This document shows, one piece after another, positions 35,205-44,720 of a stretch of 64,000 bases of DNA. Source of the DNA: Pseudescherichia sp031987975. Lineage in GTDB: Bacteria; Pseudomonadota; Gammaproteobacteria; Enterobacterales; Enterobacteriaceae. Position 1 is the stretch's first letter. Each line of letters begins with the position of its first letter. The notes beneath the pieces were generated by a model. It did not search any database. It was not told the DNA's origin and saw only the letters and a list, made by a program, of their open reading frames with translations. Made by a program: the position numbers and the translations under genes. The stretch covers positions 15,196-79,195 of the forward strand of contig NZ_DALZYX010000013.1 of NCBI RefSeq assembly GCF_031987975.1, written 5' to 3'.

Positions 35205-37394
35205 TTAGAAGCTGAAGTTCGCGGTGGCAACCACCTGGCGATCCGCGCCCCAGTAGCACGCGTAATCGCGATAGCAGCTGGAGACATATTCACGATTGAA
35301 CAGGTTATTAACCTTCACGCCAATGGAGGAGCCAGCCATGCCGACGCGCGCCAGATCGTATTTCACCGTAGCATCCACCAGCGTGTAGCTGCCGACGTTG
35401 AAGGTGCCGTTGACGTTATCCCCGGTGGTGTAGAAGCTGGAGGTGTCGCCCACGTAGCGTGCGCCCGCGCCCAGCGTCAGGCCGCTCAGCGCCGTCTCGT
35501 GGAAGGTGTAGTCCGCCCACAGGGAGGCCATATTACGTGGCACCTCAACCGGACGTTTCCCCTCGTACAGAGTATCGTCGGTGTACTCGGCGTCGGTGTA
35601 GCTGTAGGCCGCGGTCAGGTTGATATTGCTGGTCAGGGCCGCTTTCGCTTCCAGCTCAAGGCCGCGGGAGCGGATCTCCCCGCCCTGCACGCTGAAGGCG
35701 CTATCAGACGGATCCGCCGTCAGGTTTTTGTCTTTGGTCAGCTGGAATACTGCCGCCGTGACGGTAACCGGCAGATCCTTCGGCACATACTTCACGCCCG
35801 CTTCATACTGCTTGCCCCGTGACGGATCGAACGGTTTGCCCGGCTTGGTTGAACCGGAGACCGGCTCGAAGGATTCGCTATAGCTGAAGTACGGGGCGAT
35901 GCCGTTATCAAACACATAGTTTAACCCGCCGCGCCAGGTGAACTGCTGGTCGTTGATCTCGCTCAGCGAGCTGGTAGAGCGGGTGTAGGTTGAGGTCTTC
36001 GCAAAGTCGTAGCGACCGCCAAGGGTCAGCACCCAGTGGTTCCACTCGGCCTGGTCCTGCGCGTACAGCCCGGTCTGCTCCTGACGGTTGATCACCGCAT
36101 ACGGGAAGTTAACGTTGACGTTGGCGTTGCCGTACTGCGGATTGACCATGTCCAGCGGATTGGCCGAGCCGTAGTCTGCGTTGATGTCGTTGCGCATGCG
36201 CAGGTAGTCAACGCCGGTCAACAGGGTGTGATCCACCGCGCCGGTCGCAAAGGTAGATTGCAGTTGGGTGTCCACGGTGAAGGAGTTCAGATCTTCATCG
36301 GAGCGCACAAAGGCGCGGTTAATCTGCGTCGGGGCAGTGAAGCCATTGCCGTAGACCGAGGTGTAGAGCGTGTGCAGACGGGTATAGCGCAGGTTCTGGC
36401 GCACCGTGAAGGTGTCATCGAAGGCGTGCGCGAAGCTGTAGCCAATCTGCTGCTGGCGGCGGGACATGCGGTTGTCCTGCTCGCCTTCGTTGAAGTCGGT
36501 ATCCAGTTTATGAGAGTTACCGTTGGCGTCGGTATACGGCACCACGGTGCCCACGCGCGGCAGCCAGCCGTAGTAGCCTGCATCCGGGTCGCTCTGGAAA
36601 TTGCTCAGGAAGGTGAAATCGGTTTTGTCATCCGGACGCCAGCTAAAGGCGGGCGCGATGGCGTAGCGGGTCGATTTAACCATGGTCTGCTGGGCGTCTT
36701 CACTGCGGCCGAGGCCGGTGAGGCGGTAGGAGAACACGCCGTCGTCGTCGATGGCATCGCTGAAGTCGAAGCCGGTCTGGTAGAGGTTATCGGTCCCCAT
36801 CTGGAACTGCACCTCTTTCAGCGGCTCGGTGGTCGGACGCTTGCTGACCATCGAGACGATGCCGCCAGGGTTGCTCTTACCATAGAGCACCGAGGTCGGG
36901 CCACGCATCAGCTCGATGCGCTCAAGGAAATAGGGATCCATTGAGGATTCAGAGTAGTTATCACCCTGAAGCTTTAAACCGTCGAGATACTGGTTGGTGT
37001 TCGCGCCGGTCGAGGCGGTAAAGCCGCGGATGGAGATCACGTCGAGGGTTTCAGAGCTGCCGCGGGTGGCGAATACGCCCGGCGTATAGTTCAGGGCCTC
37101 TTTCACCGTGGAGGGATCTTTCATATCCATCTCTTCGCGGGTGACCACGGAGATAGACTGCGGCGTTTTCTCGATTGGGGTATCGGTTTTGGTCGCCGTC
37201 GCCGTGCGTTTGGCGGCGATGGTCGGTGCCGGGCCCCAGGCACTCTCCTGCTCAGCGGCAGCGGTGGTAACGGTGATGGTATCTTCAGGGGCTGCATGTG
37301 CGGCAAAGGAGATGCTGCCTACCGCAGTGGCAACCACCACGGCAATTTTACGCAGCGAAAGGTTGACCGGCTGAGCAGTTTCAGAACGCGCCAT
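35205..37394 (-). CDS. fhuA: Ferrichrome outer-membrane receptor FhuA
   Basis: TonB-dependent receptor for ferrichrome and, in E. coli, for phages T1, T5 and phi80, colicin M and albomycin. The 729-residue product (E. coli 747) has a signal peptide ending near FAAHAAPE, then the TonB box DTITVTTA. A plug domain follows (ESAWGPAPTIAAKRTATATK to about 195), then a 22-strand barrel ending in QVVATANFSF. Differences from E. coli are concentrated in the extracellular loops, for example the region around residues 340-420, which fits phage-driven variation. A Fur-box-like site lies upstream. Confidence 0.97.
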   Translation of the reverse strand: MARSETAQPVNLSLRKIAVVVATAVGSISFAAHAAPEDTITVTTAAAEQESAWGPAPTIAAKRTATATKTDTPIEKTPQSISVVTREEMDMKDPSTVKEALNYTPGVFATRGSSETLDVISIRGFTASTGANTNQYLDGLKLQGDNYSESSMDPYFLERIELMRGPTSVLYGKSNPGGIVSMVSKRPTTEPLKEVQFQMGTDNLYQTGFDFSDAIDDDGVFSYRLTGLGRSEDAQQTMVKSTRYAIAPAFSWRPDDKTDFTFLSNFQSDPDAGYYGWLPRVGTVVPYTDANGNSHKLDTDFNEGEQDNRMSRRQQQIGYSFAHAFDDTFTVRQNLRYTRLHTLYTSVYGNGFTAPTQINRAFVRSDEDLNSFTVDTQLQSTFATGAVDHTLLTGVDYLRMRNDINADYGSANPLDMVNPQYGNANVNVNFPYAVINRQEQTGLYAQDQAEWNHWVLTLGGRYDFAKTSTYTRSTSSLSEINDQQFTWRGGLNYVFDNGIAPYFSYSESFEPVSGSTKPGKPFDPSRGKQYEAGVKYVPKDLPVTVTAAVFQLTKDKNLTADPSDSAFSVQGGEIRSRGLELEAKAALTSNINLTAAYSYTDAEYTDDTLYEGKRPVEVPRNMASLWADYTFHETALSGLTLGAGARYVGDTSSFYTTGDNVNGTFNVGSYTLVDATVKYDLARVGMAGSSIGVKVNNLFNREYVSSCYRDYACYWGADRQVVATANFSF

Positions 37395-37425
37395 GGTGCT
37401 TCTCTCTGGATAATGGAATGATAAC

Positions 37426-37444
37426 GTAAACGATAATTATTATT
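37426..37444 (-). promoter_or_regulatory. Fur box upstream of fhuA
   Basis: GTAAACGATAATTATTATT contains GATAAT-T-ATTATT, matching two of the three hexamers of the Fur consensus (GATAAT GATAAT C ATTATC) with only a few differences. It lies 32-50 bases before the fhuA start, where Fur-Fe would block transcription in iron-replete cells. Confidence 0.75.
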
Positions 37445-37576
37445 ATGACCGCAGCATAATATGCCAGGCCTGTCAGAGATAGCAAGAAGTATGCGCCCCT
37501 ACGACAATTAAGGGATTAAGGAATAACCAGACGGATAACAGGGTGTTACAGGAGGGTTAAATAGCGTTAAAACCAG

Positions 37577-37606
37577 ACGCCGGGCGAGCATCGCGCCGCC
37601 CGGCGT
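37577..37606. repeat. GC-rich inverted repeat after mrcB
   Basis: ACGCCGGGCG and CGCCCGGCGT are perfect 10-base arms around a 10-base loop, just downstream of mrcB on the minus strand. No T run follows in that direction beyond TTTT at some distance, so this is either a weak terminator of mrcB or a REP-type palindrome. Confidence 0.55.
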
Positions 37607-37617
37607 TTAATTACGGC

Positions 37618-40167
37618 TTAGTTGCCGAACATGTCTTTGATCCAGCCCGCGACGCCGTCGCTCTTCTCCTGCTGCTGCGGCTGTTGTTGCTGCTGCTGAG
37701 GCTGCTGTTGCGGCTGCGGTGACGACTGCTCAAACGGGTTACCGCTCTGCTGCTGCTGTTGCTGCTGGAGCAGCATCTCGCTCTGCTGGCACAGGGCATC
37801 CGGATTGGATGTCCACACCGGCAGCGAGCGCACCCCACCGCCGCAGAGGAAGTTACCGCCTTCGTCCACGCCCATGTTAACGATATCCTCCGGCGGGGTC
37901 AGATCCAGCGGGATCGGCGACTGGTTCGCCAGATAGCGCTGGTAGATTGCCATCGCCCCGCTGGCCCCGTAGAGCTTGGTCGGCTGGTTGTTATCGCGTC
38001 CTACCCAGGTAATGGTCACCTCACGACCGTCGATCCCGGCGAACCAGGTATCAACGTTGTTGTTGGTGGTCCCGGTTTTACCCGCCAGATGCAGGCCCGG
38101 ATACTTCGCCCCCAGCTGACGGCCGGTGCCGCGCTGGATAACCTGCTGCATGGTCCACAGGGTCATGTACGCCGCCTGAGCAGGCACCGCACGCTCTGCC
38201 TGCGGGAAGCTCTGGTAGAGCACCGTCCCGTCTTCGGCAATCACCGAACGCAGCGCCGAAAGCGTTGCTCGGTTACCGCCGCTGGCGATAGTCTGGAACG
38301 CCTGCGCCACCTCAACCGGGGTCAGGTTCAGCGCACCCAGCAGCATCGCCGGAACCGGATGCAGCTGATCCTTCGGCACGCCCAGTTTGGTCCAGGTATC
38401 GGTTACCGCTGGCAGACCCAGCGCCATCCCGAGGTTCACGGTCGGCACGTTCATTGAGCGGGTCAGCGCATCCGCCAGCATCACCTGGCCGCTAAAGCGG
38501 TGGTCATCGTTCTGCGGAGACCATACCTTGCCGTTAGGCTGAGGCAGAGATATCGGCGCATCGGCAATCCACGTGTTCAGACGATACTGGTTCGGCTGGC
38601 TCAACGCGGTCAGGTAGGTGGCCGGTTTTGCCAGCGAGCCGATAGAGCGTCGCGCCTGCATGGCTCGGTTATAGCCCGCAAACTGCGGCGTCGCTCCGCC
38701 GACCATCGCGCGGACTTCGCCGCTGAAGCGGTCAACGACCACCATCGCCGTCTCCAGATCGCTCAGCTTGCGCTGTTTGATCAGGGCCGGAATACCTTCC
38801 ACGGCGGCCTTCTCTGCTGCGTCCTGCGCCACCGAGTCAAAGGTGGTAAAGATCTTCACGCCGGAGAGATCTTTGACCTTATCCCCCAGCTTCGCCTGCA
38901 GCTCCTGACGTACCATCTGCATAAACGCCGGCTGCGGTGAGATCACCCCGCCGCGCTTCTGCACCCCGAGCGGCCGGGCGCTGAGCATATCGTACAGCTC
39001 CTGGTCGATAACCTTCTGCTCCTGCAGCAGTCGCAGCACCAGGTTACGTCGCTCCAGCGCCAGCTTCGGATTGCGCCACGGGTTATAGATGGAAGCGCCT
39101 TTCACCATGCCCACCAGCAGCGCCTGCTGGTCAAGGCTCAGCTCCTCGACCGGACGGCCAAAGTAGTAGAGGCTCGCCAGCGGGAAGCCGCGGATTTCAT
39201 TATCGCCGCTCTGACCGAGGTAGACCTCGTTCATATACAGCTCAAGAATACGATCCTTGCTGTAGCGCGCGTCGACGATCAGCGCCATATAGGCTTCGTT
39301 CGCTTTACGCCAGTAGGAGCGCTCGCTGGAGAGGAACAGGTTCTTCACCAGCTGCTGGGTCAGGGTACTCGCCCCCTGCACCGTGCGGCCCGCCGTCAGG
39401 TTCGCCAGCACCGCACGCCCGATAGAGAAGAAGCTGATCCCGTCATGCTCATAGAAGTGACGGTCCTCGGTCGCCAGCAGGGTATCCACCAGCAGATCCG
39501 GGAAGCCGTTACGCGCGACGAACAGACGCTGCTCGCCGTTCGGCGAGGAGAGCATGGTGATCAGGCGCGGATCGAGACGGAAGAAACCGAACTGGCGGTT
39601 GTTCTCCATGTTCTCGATGGTATCCAAGTGGTTATCGCTGAACGTCAGCCGGGCGCGGACCTGCCCCTCTTTACTGTCGGGGAAGTCAAACGGACGGCGG
39701 ATCATCTCGATGCTGTTGGCCTGCACGGTAAACTCGCCGGGACGGGTCATCGCCGTCACCTTGCGGTACTGGGTAGCCTCCAGCAGCTTCACCATCTCGT
39801 TTTTGCTGATCGGCATCTCGGGTTCGAGGTTAACCATCCGGCCATACACCGCTGCCGGCAGCTGCCAGACTTTGCCGTCGATGCGGCTGCGGATCTTCTG
39901 ATCGAGATAGAGACCGTAAATCGCAAACAGCACCACCAGAACGATAAAGATCTTCAGCAGCAGCCAGAACCAGCCGCGCTTGCGCTTGCCGCCTTTTCCT
40001 TTGCCACTGCCGCCGCCGTTGCCTTTACTGCGGCGCGGTGCGGGTGCATCGTCTTCATACTCATCGTCGATCTCTTCATCTCTGAGACGACGACGGCTTA
40101 CCTTCTCTTTTACCGGACGCGCAGGTCTGCCTTTACGTCCAATAGGTTCGCGGTCATTCCCCGCCAT
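37618..40167 (-). CDS. mrcB: Bifunctional penicillin-binding protein 1b
   Basis: Class A PBP that polymerises and cross-links peptidoglycan in the periplasm with activator LpoB. The 849-residue product (E. coli 844) has a basic, acidic-patch cytoplasmic tail, one membrane span at about residues 66-86 and a UB2H domain (about 108-200). The GT51 glycosyltransferase domain carries the catalytic glutamate in LLATEDRHFYEHDG. The transpeptidase domain carries SIGSLAKP (SxxK), SMN and KTGTTNN. The C-terminal tail is glutamine-rich. The internal methionine used for the short gamma form in E. coli is absent here. Confidence 0.98.
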   Translation of the reverse strand: MAGNDREPIGRKGRPARPVKEKVSRRRLRDEEIDDEYEDDAPAPRRSKGNGGGSGKGKGGKRKRGWFWLLLKIFIVLVVLFAIYGLYLDQKIRSRIDGKVWQLPAAVYGRMVNLEPEMPISKNEMVKLLEATQYRKVTAMTRPGEFTVQANSIEMIRRPFDFPDSKEGQVRARLTFSDNHLDTIENMENNRQFGFFRLDPRLITMLSSPNGEQRLFVARNGFPDLLVDTLLATEDRHFYEHDGISFFSIGRAVLANLTAGRTVQGASTLTQQLVKNLFLSSERSYWRKANEAYMALIVDARYSKDRILELYMNEVYLGQSGDNEIRGFPLASLYYFGRPVEELSLDQQALLVGMVKGASIYNPWRNPKLALERRNLVLRLLQEQKVIDQELYDMLSARPLGVQKRGGVISPQPAFMQMVRQELQAKLGDKVKDLSGVKIFTTFDSVAQDAAEKAAVEGIPALIKQRKLSDLETAMVVVDRFSGEVRAMVGGATPQFAGYNRAMQARRSIGSLAKPATYLTALSQPNQYRLNTWIADAPISLPQPNGKVWSPQNDDHRFSGQVMLADALTRSMNVPTVNLGMALGLPAVTDTWTKLGVPKDQLHPVPAMLLGALNLTPVEVAQAFQTIASGGNRATLSALRSVIAEDGTVLYQSFPQAERAVPAQAAYMTLWTMQQVIQRGTGRQLGAKYPGLHLAGKTGTTNNNVDTWFAGIDGREVTITWVGRDNNQPTKLYGASGAMAIYQRYLANQSPIPLDLTPPEDIVNMGVDEGGNFLCGGGVRSLPVWTSNPDALCQQSEMLLQQQQQQQSGNPFEQSSPQPQQQPQQQQQQPQQQEKSDGVAGWIKDMFGN
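37669..37768 (-). repeat. CAG/CAA triplet tracts coding a polyglutamine tail in mrcB
   Basis: Two blocks of CAG and CAA triplets (37669-37719 and 37745-37768) encode Q runs of 6-7 residues in the PBP1b C terminus, separated by SGNPFEQSSPQP. Such short triplet tracts can change length by slippage without breaking the frame. Confidence 0.8.
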
Positions 40168-40267
40168 GCTTACTCTCCGCTACATTATTTCAGGCGCAAG
40201 GGCCCGATTCTCTTTTCTTCTACCGAAGGGCAGAAGAAGAAATCTCTCAATTTCGCTTTCGCTAATC

Positions 40268-42697
40268 TTACGAATATTTTTTAACCCGCCTTGTTGGCGC
40301 GGTATTAGCCGGATCGTCCGGCCAGACATGCTTCGGGTAGCGTCCCTTCATCTCTTTTTGCACCTCGCGGTAGGCACCTGCCCAGAACGCGCTGAGATCG
40401 CGCGTAATCTGTAGCGGGCGCTGTGCCGGCGAAAGCAGCTCCAGCACCAGCGGCACCCGCCCCTCGGCAATAACCGGCGTAGCAGCCTCGCCAAACATCT
40501 CCTGCATCCGCACCGCCAGCACCGGCGGATTTTCATCATGATAGCGGATCGCGATCTGACTTCCCGTCGGCACAGTGTAATGCCCAGGCAACGCACTATC
40601 CAGCCGTTGACGCAGCGGCCAGGCCAGTAAATGGTTGAGCGCATGGATCAAATCCAGCGCTTTTAGCGCCCGCAGAGAGTGTACTCCCTGCATGTCGGGA
40701 AGTAACCATAGCTCAAGCGAGGCTAAAAGCGAGGCGTCATCCACCGCAGGCCAATCATATTCTGGTAGCCACTTCGCCGCACAGTGCAGGCGCAGGCGCA
40801 GCTGCTCCGCCGCCGGGGTCCAGTTCAGCACCTGTAGTCCCTTATCGCGAATGCCGTTCAGCATCGCCCGGTGCAGCTCCGTCTCCGATGGCTTCGCCAA
40901 CGGCCTGACGCTTACCGTCAGCTGGCCGATCTGGCTGCGGCGCAGCGCTTTCAGCGTGCCCTGGGCATCGTCCCACTCAACGGTATCGGAGTGACGCACC
41001 AGCCACGGCGCGGCGGCGATAAGCGTCTCAATGTTGACTGGCACCGCCTGTAAAATGCGCGCGTCCGGCTGCTGGCTGCCCTGCAACAGCAGGGGGGCAA
41101 TCAGCCACTCGTGGCGGCCCATCGCGTCGTCTACGTCGAGCATCGCCCCCATGCCGTTCGCCAGCTGGTAACGCCCCTCCTGACCGCGCCGACGGGCAAT
41201 GCGATCGGCAAAGCCACGCGCCAGCAGAATGGGGATCAGATCGCTATCTTCCCTGCCCTCTGTACTGTTGAGCCGCTTGAGCAGCTGGCGGCTGCGTCGC
41301 TGCCAGTGCGGCTGGCTACGGGAGAAGGCCGCGCCGAGATCGGTGCTGCCGCCACGCAGAGGCTCCTCCAGAATGGCGGCAAGCTTCGCCGCGGTTGCCG
41401 CCTCGTCACTATTCTGCGCACTGACTAGCATAGCCGAGAGTCGCGGCGTCACGCCCAGCCTCGCCATCTTCTGCCCGCGCGCCGTCAGCTGCTGGTTTTC
41501 CAGCGCACCGAGCTGCCCCAGCAGGGTTTCTGCCGCCGCCAGGTTCACCGCCGGGGGCATGTCCAGCCAGCAGAGCTGGGCCGGATCGCGACAGCCCCAC
41601 TGCACCAGCTCCAGCAGCATGGCGCTGAGATCGCTTTGCAGGATCTCCGGCTCGCTCTGGGCCGCCGCCCGTTCCGCCTGCTCTTTCGCCAGCAGGTGCA
41701 GGCAGATGCCTGGCTCCAGCCGTCCGGCGCGTCCGGCACGCTGGGTCATCGAGGCCTGGCTCACCCGCTGGGTCACCAGCCGCGTCAGCCCGGTGCGGGC
41801 GTCGAAGCGGGCTACCCGCTCCTGGGCGCTATCGACCACCAGCCGGATCCCCTCGATAGTTAAGCTGGTTTCGGCGATGTTGGTCGCCAGCACCACTTTG
41901 CGCAGCCCCTCCGGTGCGGGCAGGATGGCCTTGCGCTGCTCGCTCAGGGGGAGCGCACCATAGAGCGGACAGAGCAGCACGTCGCTGCCGACGCGCTGGG
42001 CCAGCTGCTCCTGCACGCGCTGGATCTCACCGACGCCGGGCAGAAACAGCAGCAGCGAGCCGCGCTCGGTGCGCAGCAGCTCGGCGGTTGCCGCGGCCAT
42101 GGCCTCGTCAAAACGAACGTGGTTGGCTAACGGCTGGTAGCGGCGATCGACAGGGAACGCGCGCCCCTCCGAGGCGATAACCGGCGCGTCCGGCAGCAGG
42201 CGCTGGAGACGATCGTTATCGAGCGTCGCCGACATAATAAGGAGCCTGAGATCGTCGCGCAGCCCCTGCTGCACGTCCAGCAGCAGGGCCAGGGCCAGAT
42301 CGGCCTCCAGGCTGCGCTCGTGGAACTCATCGAGGATCACCAGCCCAACACCGGTCAGCTCGGGATCGCGCTGGATCATGCGGGTCAGGATCCCCTCGGT
42401 GACCACCTCCAGGCGCGTCGCCGTGCCGATGCAGGTTTCACCGCGCATCCGGTAGCCCACCGTCTCACCGGGCTTCTCACCCAATAGCTCCGCCAGCCGC
42501 TGGGCAACGTTGCGCGCTGCCAGACGGCGTGGCTCGAGCAGCAGAATGCGCCCGGTAATCTTGCCCTCGGCGAGAATTTGCAGCGGCAGCCAGGTCGATT
42601 TACCCGCGCCGGTGGGGGCGTTGAGCAGGACCTGTGGCGCGTGGGCGAGCGCAGAGAGCAGTTCGGGCAGTACGGCAGCGACGGGCAGAGAGGACAC
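40268..42697 (-). CDS. hrpB: ATP-dependent RNA helicase HrpB
   Basis: DEAH-type helicase whose physiological substrate is not established. The start is taken at GTG 42695-42697, preceded by GGAG at good distance. It gives 809 residues (MSSLPVAAVLPELLSAL), the E. coli length. The open frame continues 160 codons further but only as antisense over thpR. Motifs: Walker A APTGAGKST, DEFH in VILDEFHERS, SAT in LIMSATLDN and QRAGRAGR. It ends TAPTRRVKKYS. It diverges from thpR and lies downstream of that promoter region; mrcB follows it at 100 bases. Confidence 0.96.
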   Translation of the reverse strand: MSSLPVAAVLPELLSALAHAPQVLLNAPTGAGKSTWLPLQILAEGKITGRILLLEPRRLAARNVAQRLAELLGEKPGETVGYRMRGETCIGTATRLEVVTEGILTRMIQRDPELTGVGLVILDEFHERSLEADLALALLLDVQQGLRDDLRLLIMSATLDNDRLQRLLPDAPVIASEGRAFPVDRRYQPLANHVRFDEAMAAATAELLRTERGSLLLFLPGVGEIQRVQEQLAQRVGSDVLLCPLYGALPLSEQRKAILPAPEGLRKVVLATNIAETSLTIEGIRLVVDSAQERVARFDARTGLTRLVTQRVSQASMTQRAGRAGRLEPGICLHLLAKEQAERAAAQSEPEILQSDLSAMLLELVQWGCRDPAQLCWLDMPPAVNLAAAETLLGQLGALENQQLTARGQKMARLGVTPRLSAMLVSAQNSDEAATAAKLAAILEEPLRGGSTDLGAAFSRSQPHWQRRSRQLLKRLNSTEGREDSDLIPILLARGFADRIARRRGQEGRYQLANGMGAMLDVDDAMGRHEWLIAPLLLQGSQQPDARILQAVPVNIETLIAAAPWLVRHSDTVEWDDAQGTLKALRRSQIGQLTVSVRPLAKPSETELHRAMLNGIRDKGLQVLNWTPAAEQLRLRLHCAAKWLPEYDWPAVDDASLLASLELWLLPDMQGVHSLRALKALDLIHALNHLLAWPLRQRLDSALPGHYTVPTGSQIAIRYHDENPPVLAVRMQEMFGEAATPVIAEGRVPLVLELLSPAQRPLQITRDLSAFWAGAYREVQKEMKGRYPKHVWPDDPANTAPTRRVKKYS

Positions 42698-42775
42698 GCA
42701 TGGCTCCAGGGGGTTAACTTTCAATTCAACGGCGAGCATTGTAGCATCGCCGTAAATCATTACCGAGTATCGCTT

Positions 42776-43306
42776 ATGTCTGAGCCAAAAAGGCTGTTTT
42801 TTGCCGTTGCGCTGCCCGATGAGATCCAGCGACAGATTATCCACTGGCGGGCGGCTCACTTTGCCCCAGAGGCCGGACGCCCTATCGAGGCGGCGAATCT
42901 CCACATGACGCTGGCGTTTCTCGGCGAGGTGAGTGAAGAGAAGCAGCGTGCCCTGAGCCAGCTTGCCGGACGCATCCGCCAGCCTGGCTTCACCCTGACC
43001 CTGGACGATGCCGGACAGTGGCTGCGCTCGCGGGTCGTCTGGCTGGGCACGCGCCAGCCGCCGCGCGGTCTGTTGCAGCTGGCTAATCTGCTGCGCGCTC
43101 AGGCCGCCCGCAGCGGCTGCTACCAAAGCCCGCAGCCATTTCATCCCCACGTTACCCTGCTGCGCAACGCCAGCCATGCGGTGGCCATTCCGCCGCCGGG
43201 CTTTAGCTGGTCCTTCCCCGTTAACGAATTTGTGCTCTATGAGTCGCAGTTTTCCCGAGGGCGTACCCGTTACACGCCGCTGGAGAGCTGGCGGCTCGCT
43301 AAATAA
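42776..43306 (+). CDS. thpR: RNA 2',3'-cyclic phosphodiesterase (LigT/ThpR)
   Basis: 2H-phosphoesterase that opens 2',3'-cyclic phosphates at RNA ends; first found as a 2'-5' tRNA ligase activity. The start is ATG 42776 (MSEPKRLFFAVALPDEI), giving 176 residues as in E. coli. The two catalytic HxT motifs are HMTLAFLG near residue 43 and HPHVTLLR near residue 125. sfsA follows after 9 bases. Confidence 0.96.
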   Translation: MSEPKRLFFAVALPDEIQRQIIHWRAAHFAPEAGRPIEAANLHMTLAFLGEVSEEKQRALSQLAGRIRQPGFTLTLDDAGQWLRSRVVWLGTRQPPRGLLQLANLLRAQAARSGCYQSPQPFHPHVTLLRNASHAVAIPPPGFSWSFPVNEFVLYESQFSRGRTRYTPLESWRLAK

Positions 43307-43315
43307 GAGGTTCTG

Positions 43316-44020
43316 ATGCAGTTCTCCCCCCCGCTACAGCCCGCCACCCTGGTGCAGCGCTATAAGCGCTTCCTGGCGGATGTGATTACACCGGACGGCA
43401 CGGCCCTGACGCTGCACTGCCCCAATACCGGGGCGATGACCGGCTGCGCTACCCCCGGCGACACCGTCTGGTACTCCACCTCGGATAGCGCGAAGCGTAA
43501 GTATCCGCACACCTGGGAGATCACCCAGACGCAAAATGGCACGTTTATCTGCGTAAATACATTGCGGGCCAACGCGCTGGCTAAAGAGGCGGTGCTTTCA
43601 GGCGTCATCCCTGAGCTACGCGGCTATAGCGTGCTGAAAAGTGAAGTAAAATATGGCTCCGAAAATAGCAGAATAGACCTTATGTTGCAGGCGGAGGGAC
43701 GCCGCAACTGCTATATTGAAGTGAAATCGGTCACGCTTGCCGACAAGGGATACGGCTTTTTTCCCGATGCAGTGACTCTTCGCGGGCAGAAACATCTGCG
43801 AGAGTTAATGAGCGTGGCAGCCAGTGGGGATCGGGCGGTGATGCTGTTTACCGTGCTGCACTCAGCCATTGAACGTTTTTCACCGGCGCGCCATATAGAT
43901 GCAAAATACGCACAGCTTTTAGAAGAAGCGCAGCGGCAGGGGGTAGAAATTCTGGTTTACAAAGCGGAACTTTCTGCCGAAGAGATGAGTCTTAGATCGC
44001 CCTTACCTTATGAAAGCTAA
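43316..44020 (+). CDS. sfsA: Sugar fermentation stimulation protein SfsA
   Basis: Conserved 234-residue protein (E. coli length) first isolated because overexpression stimulates maltose use; its biochemical role is unsettled. It has an N-terminal OB-like part (LHCPNTGAMTGCATPGDTV) and a nuclease-like core with the acidic and lysine residues of the PD-(D/E)XK type (SRIDLMLQ and CYIEVKSVT). It lies in a thpR-sfsA-dksA run. Confidence 0.96.
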   Translation: MQFSPPLQPATLVQRYKRFLADVITPDGTALTLHCPNTGAMTGCATPGDTVWYSTSDSAKRKYPHTWEITQTQNGTFICVNTLRANALAKEAVLSGVIPELRGYSVLKSEVKYGSENSRIDLMLQAEGRRNCYIEVKSVTLADKGYGFFPDAVTLRGQKHLRELMSVAASGDRAVMLFTVLHSAIERFSPARHIDAKYAQLLEEAQRQGVEILVYKAELSAEEMSLRSPLPYES

Positions 44021-44196
44021 GGATCGGCGACCAGCCAGATAGCATTCTGGTCTACGTGCGCAAATACGCTTTTCCTCACAGGGTTGTCAAGTGTTACGTT
44101 TAGATAATTGCTATCCGGAAAAGCATCTGCTATTTATAGCGGCCTGATTTTTCCCCCGAACACGGGGATCGATAGTGCGTGTTAAGGAGAAGCAAC

Positions 44197-44652
44197 ATGC
44201 AAGAAGGGCAAAACCGTAAAACATCGTCCCTGAGTATTCTCGCCATTGCTGGCGTGGAGCCTTATCAGGAGAAGCCGGGCGAAGAGTATATGAACGAAGC
44301 CCAGCTGGCGCACTTCAAGCGTATTCTTGAAGCGTGGCGTAATCAACTCAGGGATGAAGTCGATCGCACCGTCACACATATGCAGGATGAAGCTGCTAAC
44401 TTCCCGGATCCGGTTGACAGAGCCGCCCAGGAAGAGGAGTTCAGCCTCGAACTGCGTAACCGTGACCGCGAGCGTAAACTGATTAAAAAGATCGAGAAGA
44501 CGCTGAAGAAAGTAGAAGACGAAGACTTTGGCTTCTGCGAATCCTGCGGTGTTGAAATTGGCATTCGTCGTCTGGAAGCACGTCCGACAGCCGACCTGTG
44601 CATTGACTGCAAAACACTGGCTGAAATCCGCGAAAAACAGATGGCGGGCTAA
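44197..44652 (+). CDS. dksA: RNA polymerase-binding transcription factor DksA
   Basis: Binds the secondary channel of RNA polymerase and, with ppGpp, represses rRNA and activates amino-acid promoters. The start is ATG 44197, preceded by AAGGAGAA, giving 151 residues almost identical to E. coli. The coiled-coil tip residues D71, D74 and A76 are present (FPDPVDRAA). The four-cysteine zinc motif is CESC with CIDC near residues 114-138. A 176-base spacer upstream must contain its promoter, though I cannot fix it exactly. Confidence 0.98.
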   Translation: MQEGQNRKTSSLSILAIAGVEPYQEKPGEEYMNEAQLAHFKRILEAWRNQLRDEVDRTVTHMQDEAANFPDPVDRAAQEEEFSLELRNRDRERKLIKKIEKTLKKVEDEDFGFCESCGVEIGIRRLEARPTADLCIDCKTLAEIREKQMAG

Positions 44653-44720
44653 GCCCGGCGTTTTCGCACCGTTCCCTGTGGCGGGAGTCTCTCCCGCCCT
44701 GTTATCTCTCGCCTGTCGAC

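Noticed and set aside
42698..43177. 160-codon N-terminal extension of hrpB
   Set aside because: It is antisense to thpR, and the helicase N terminus begins at the GTG at 42697.
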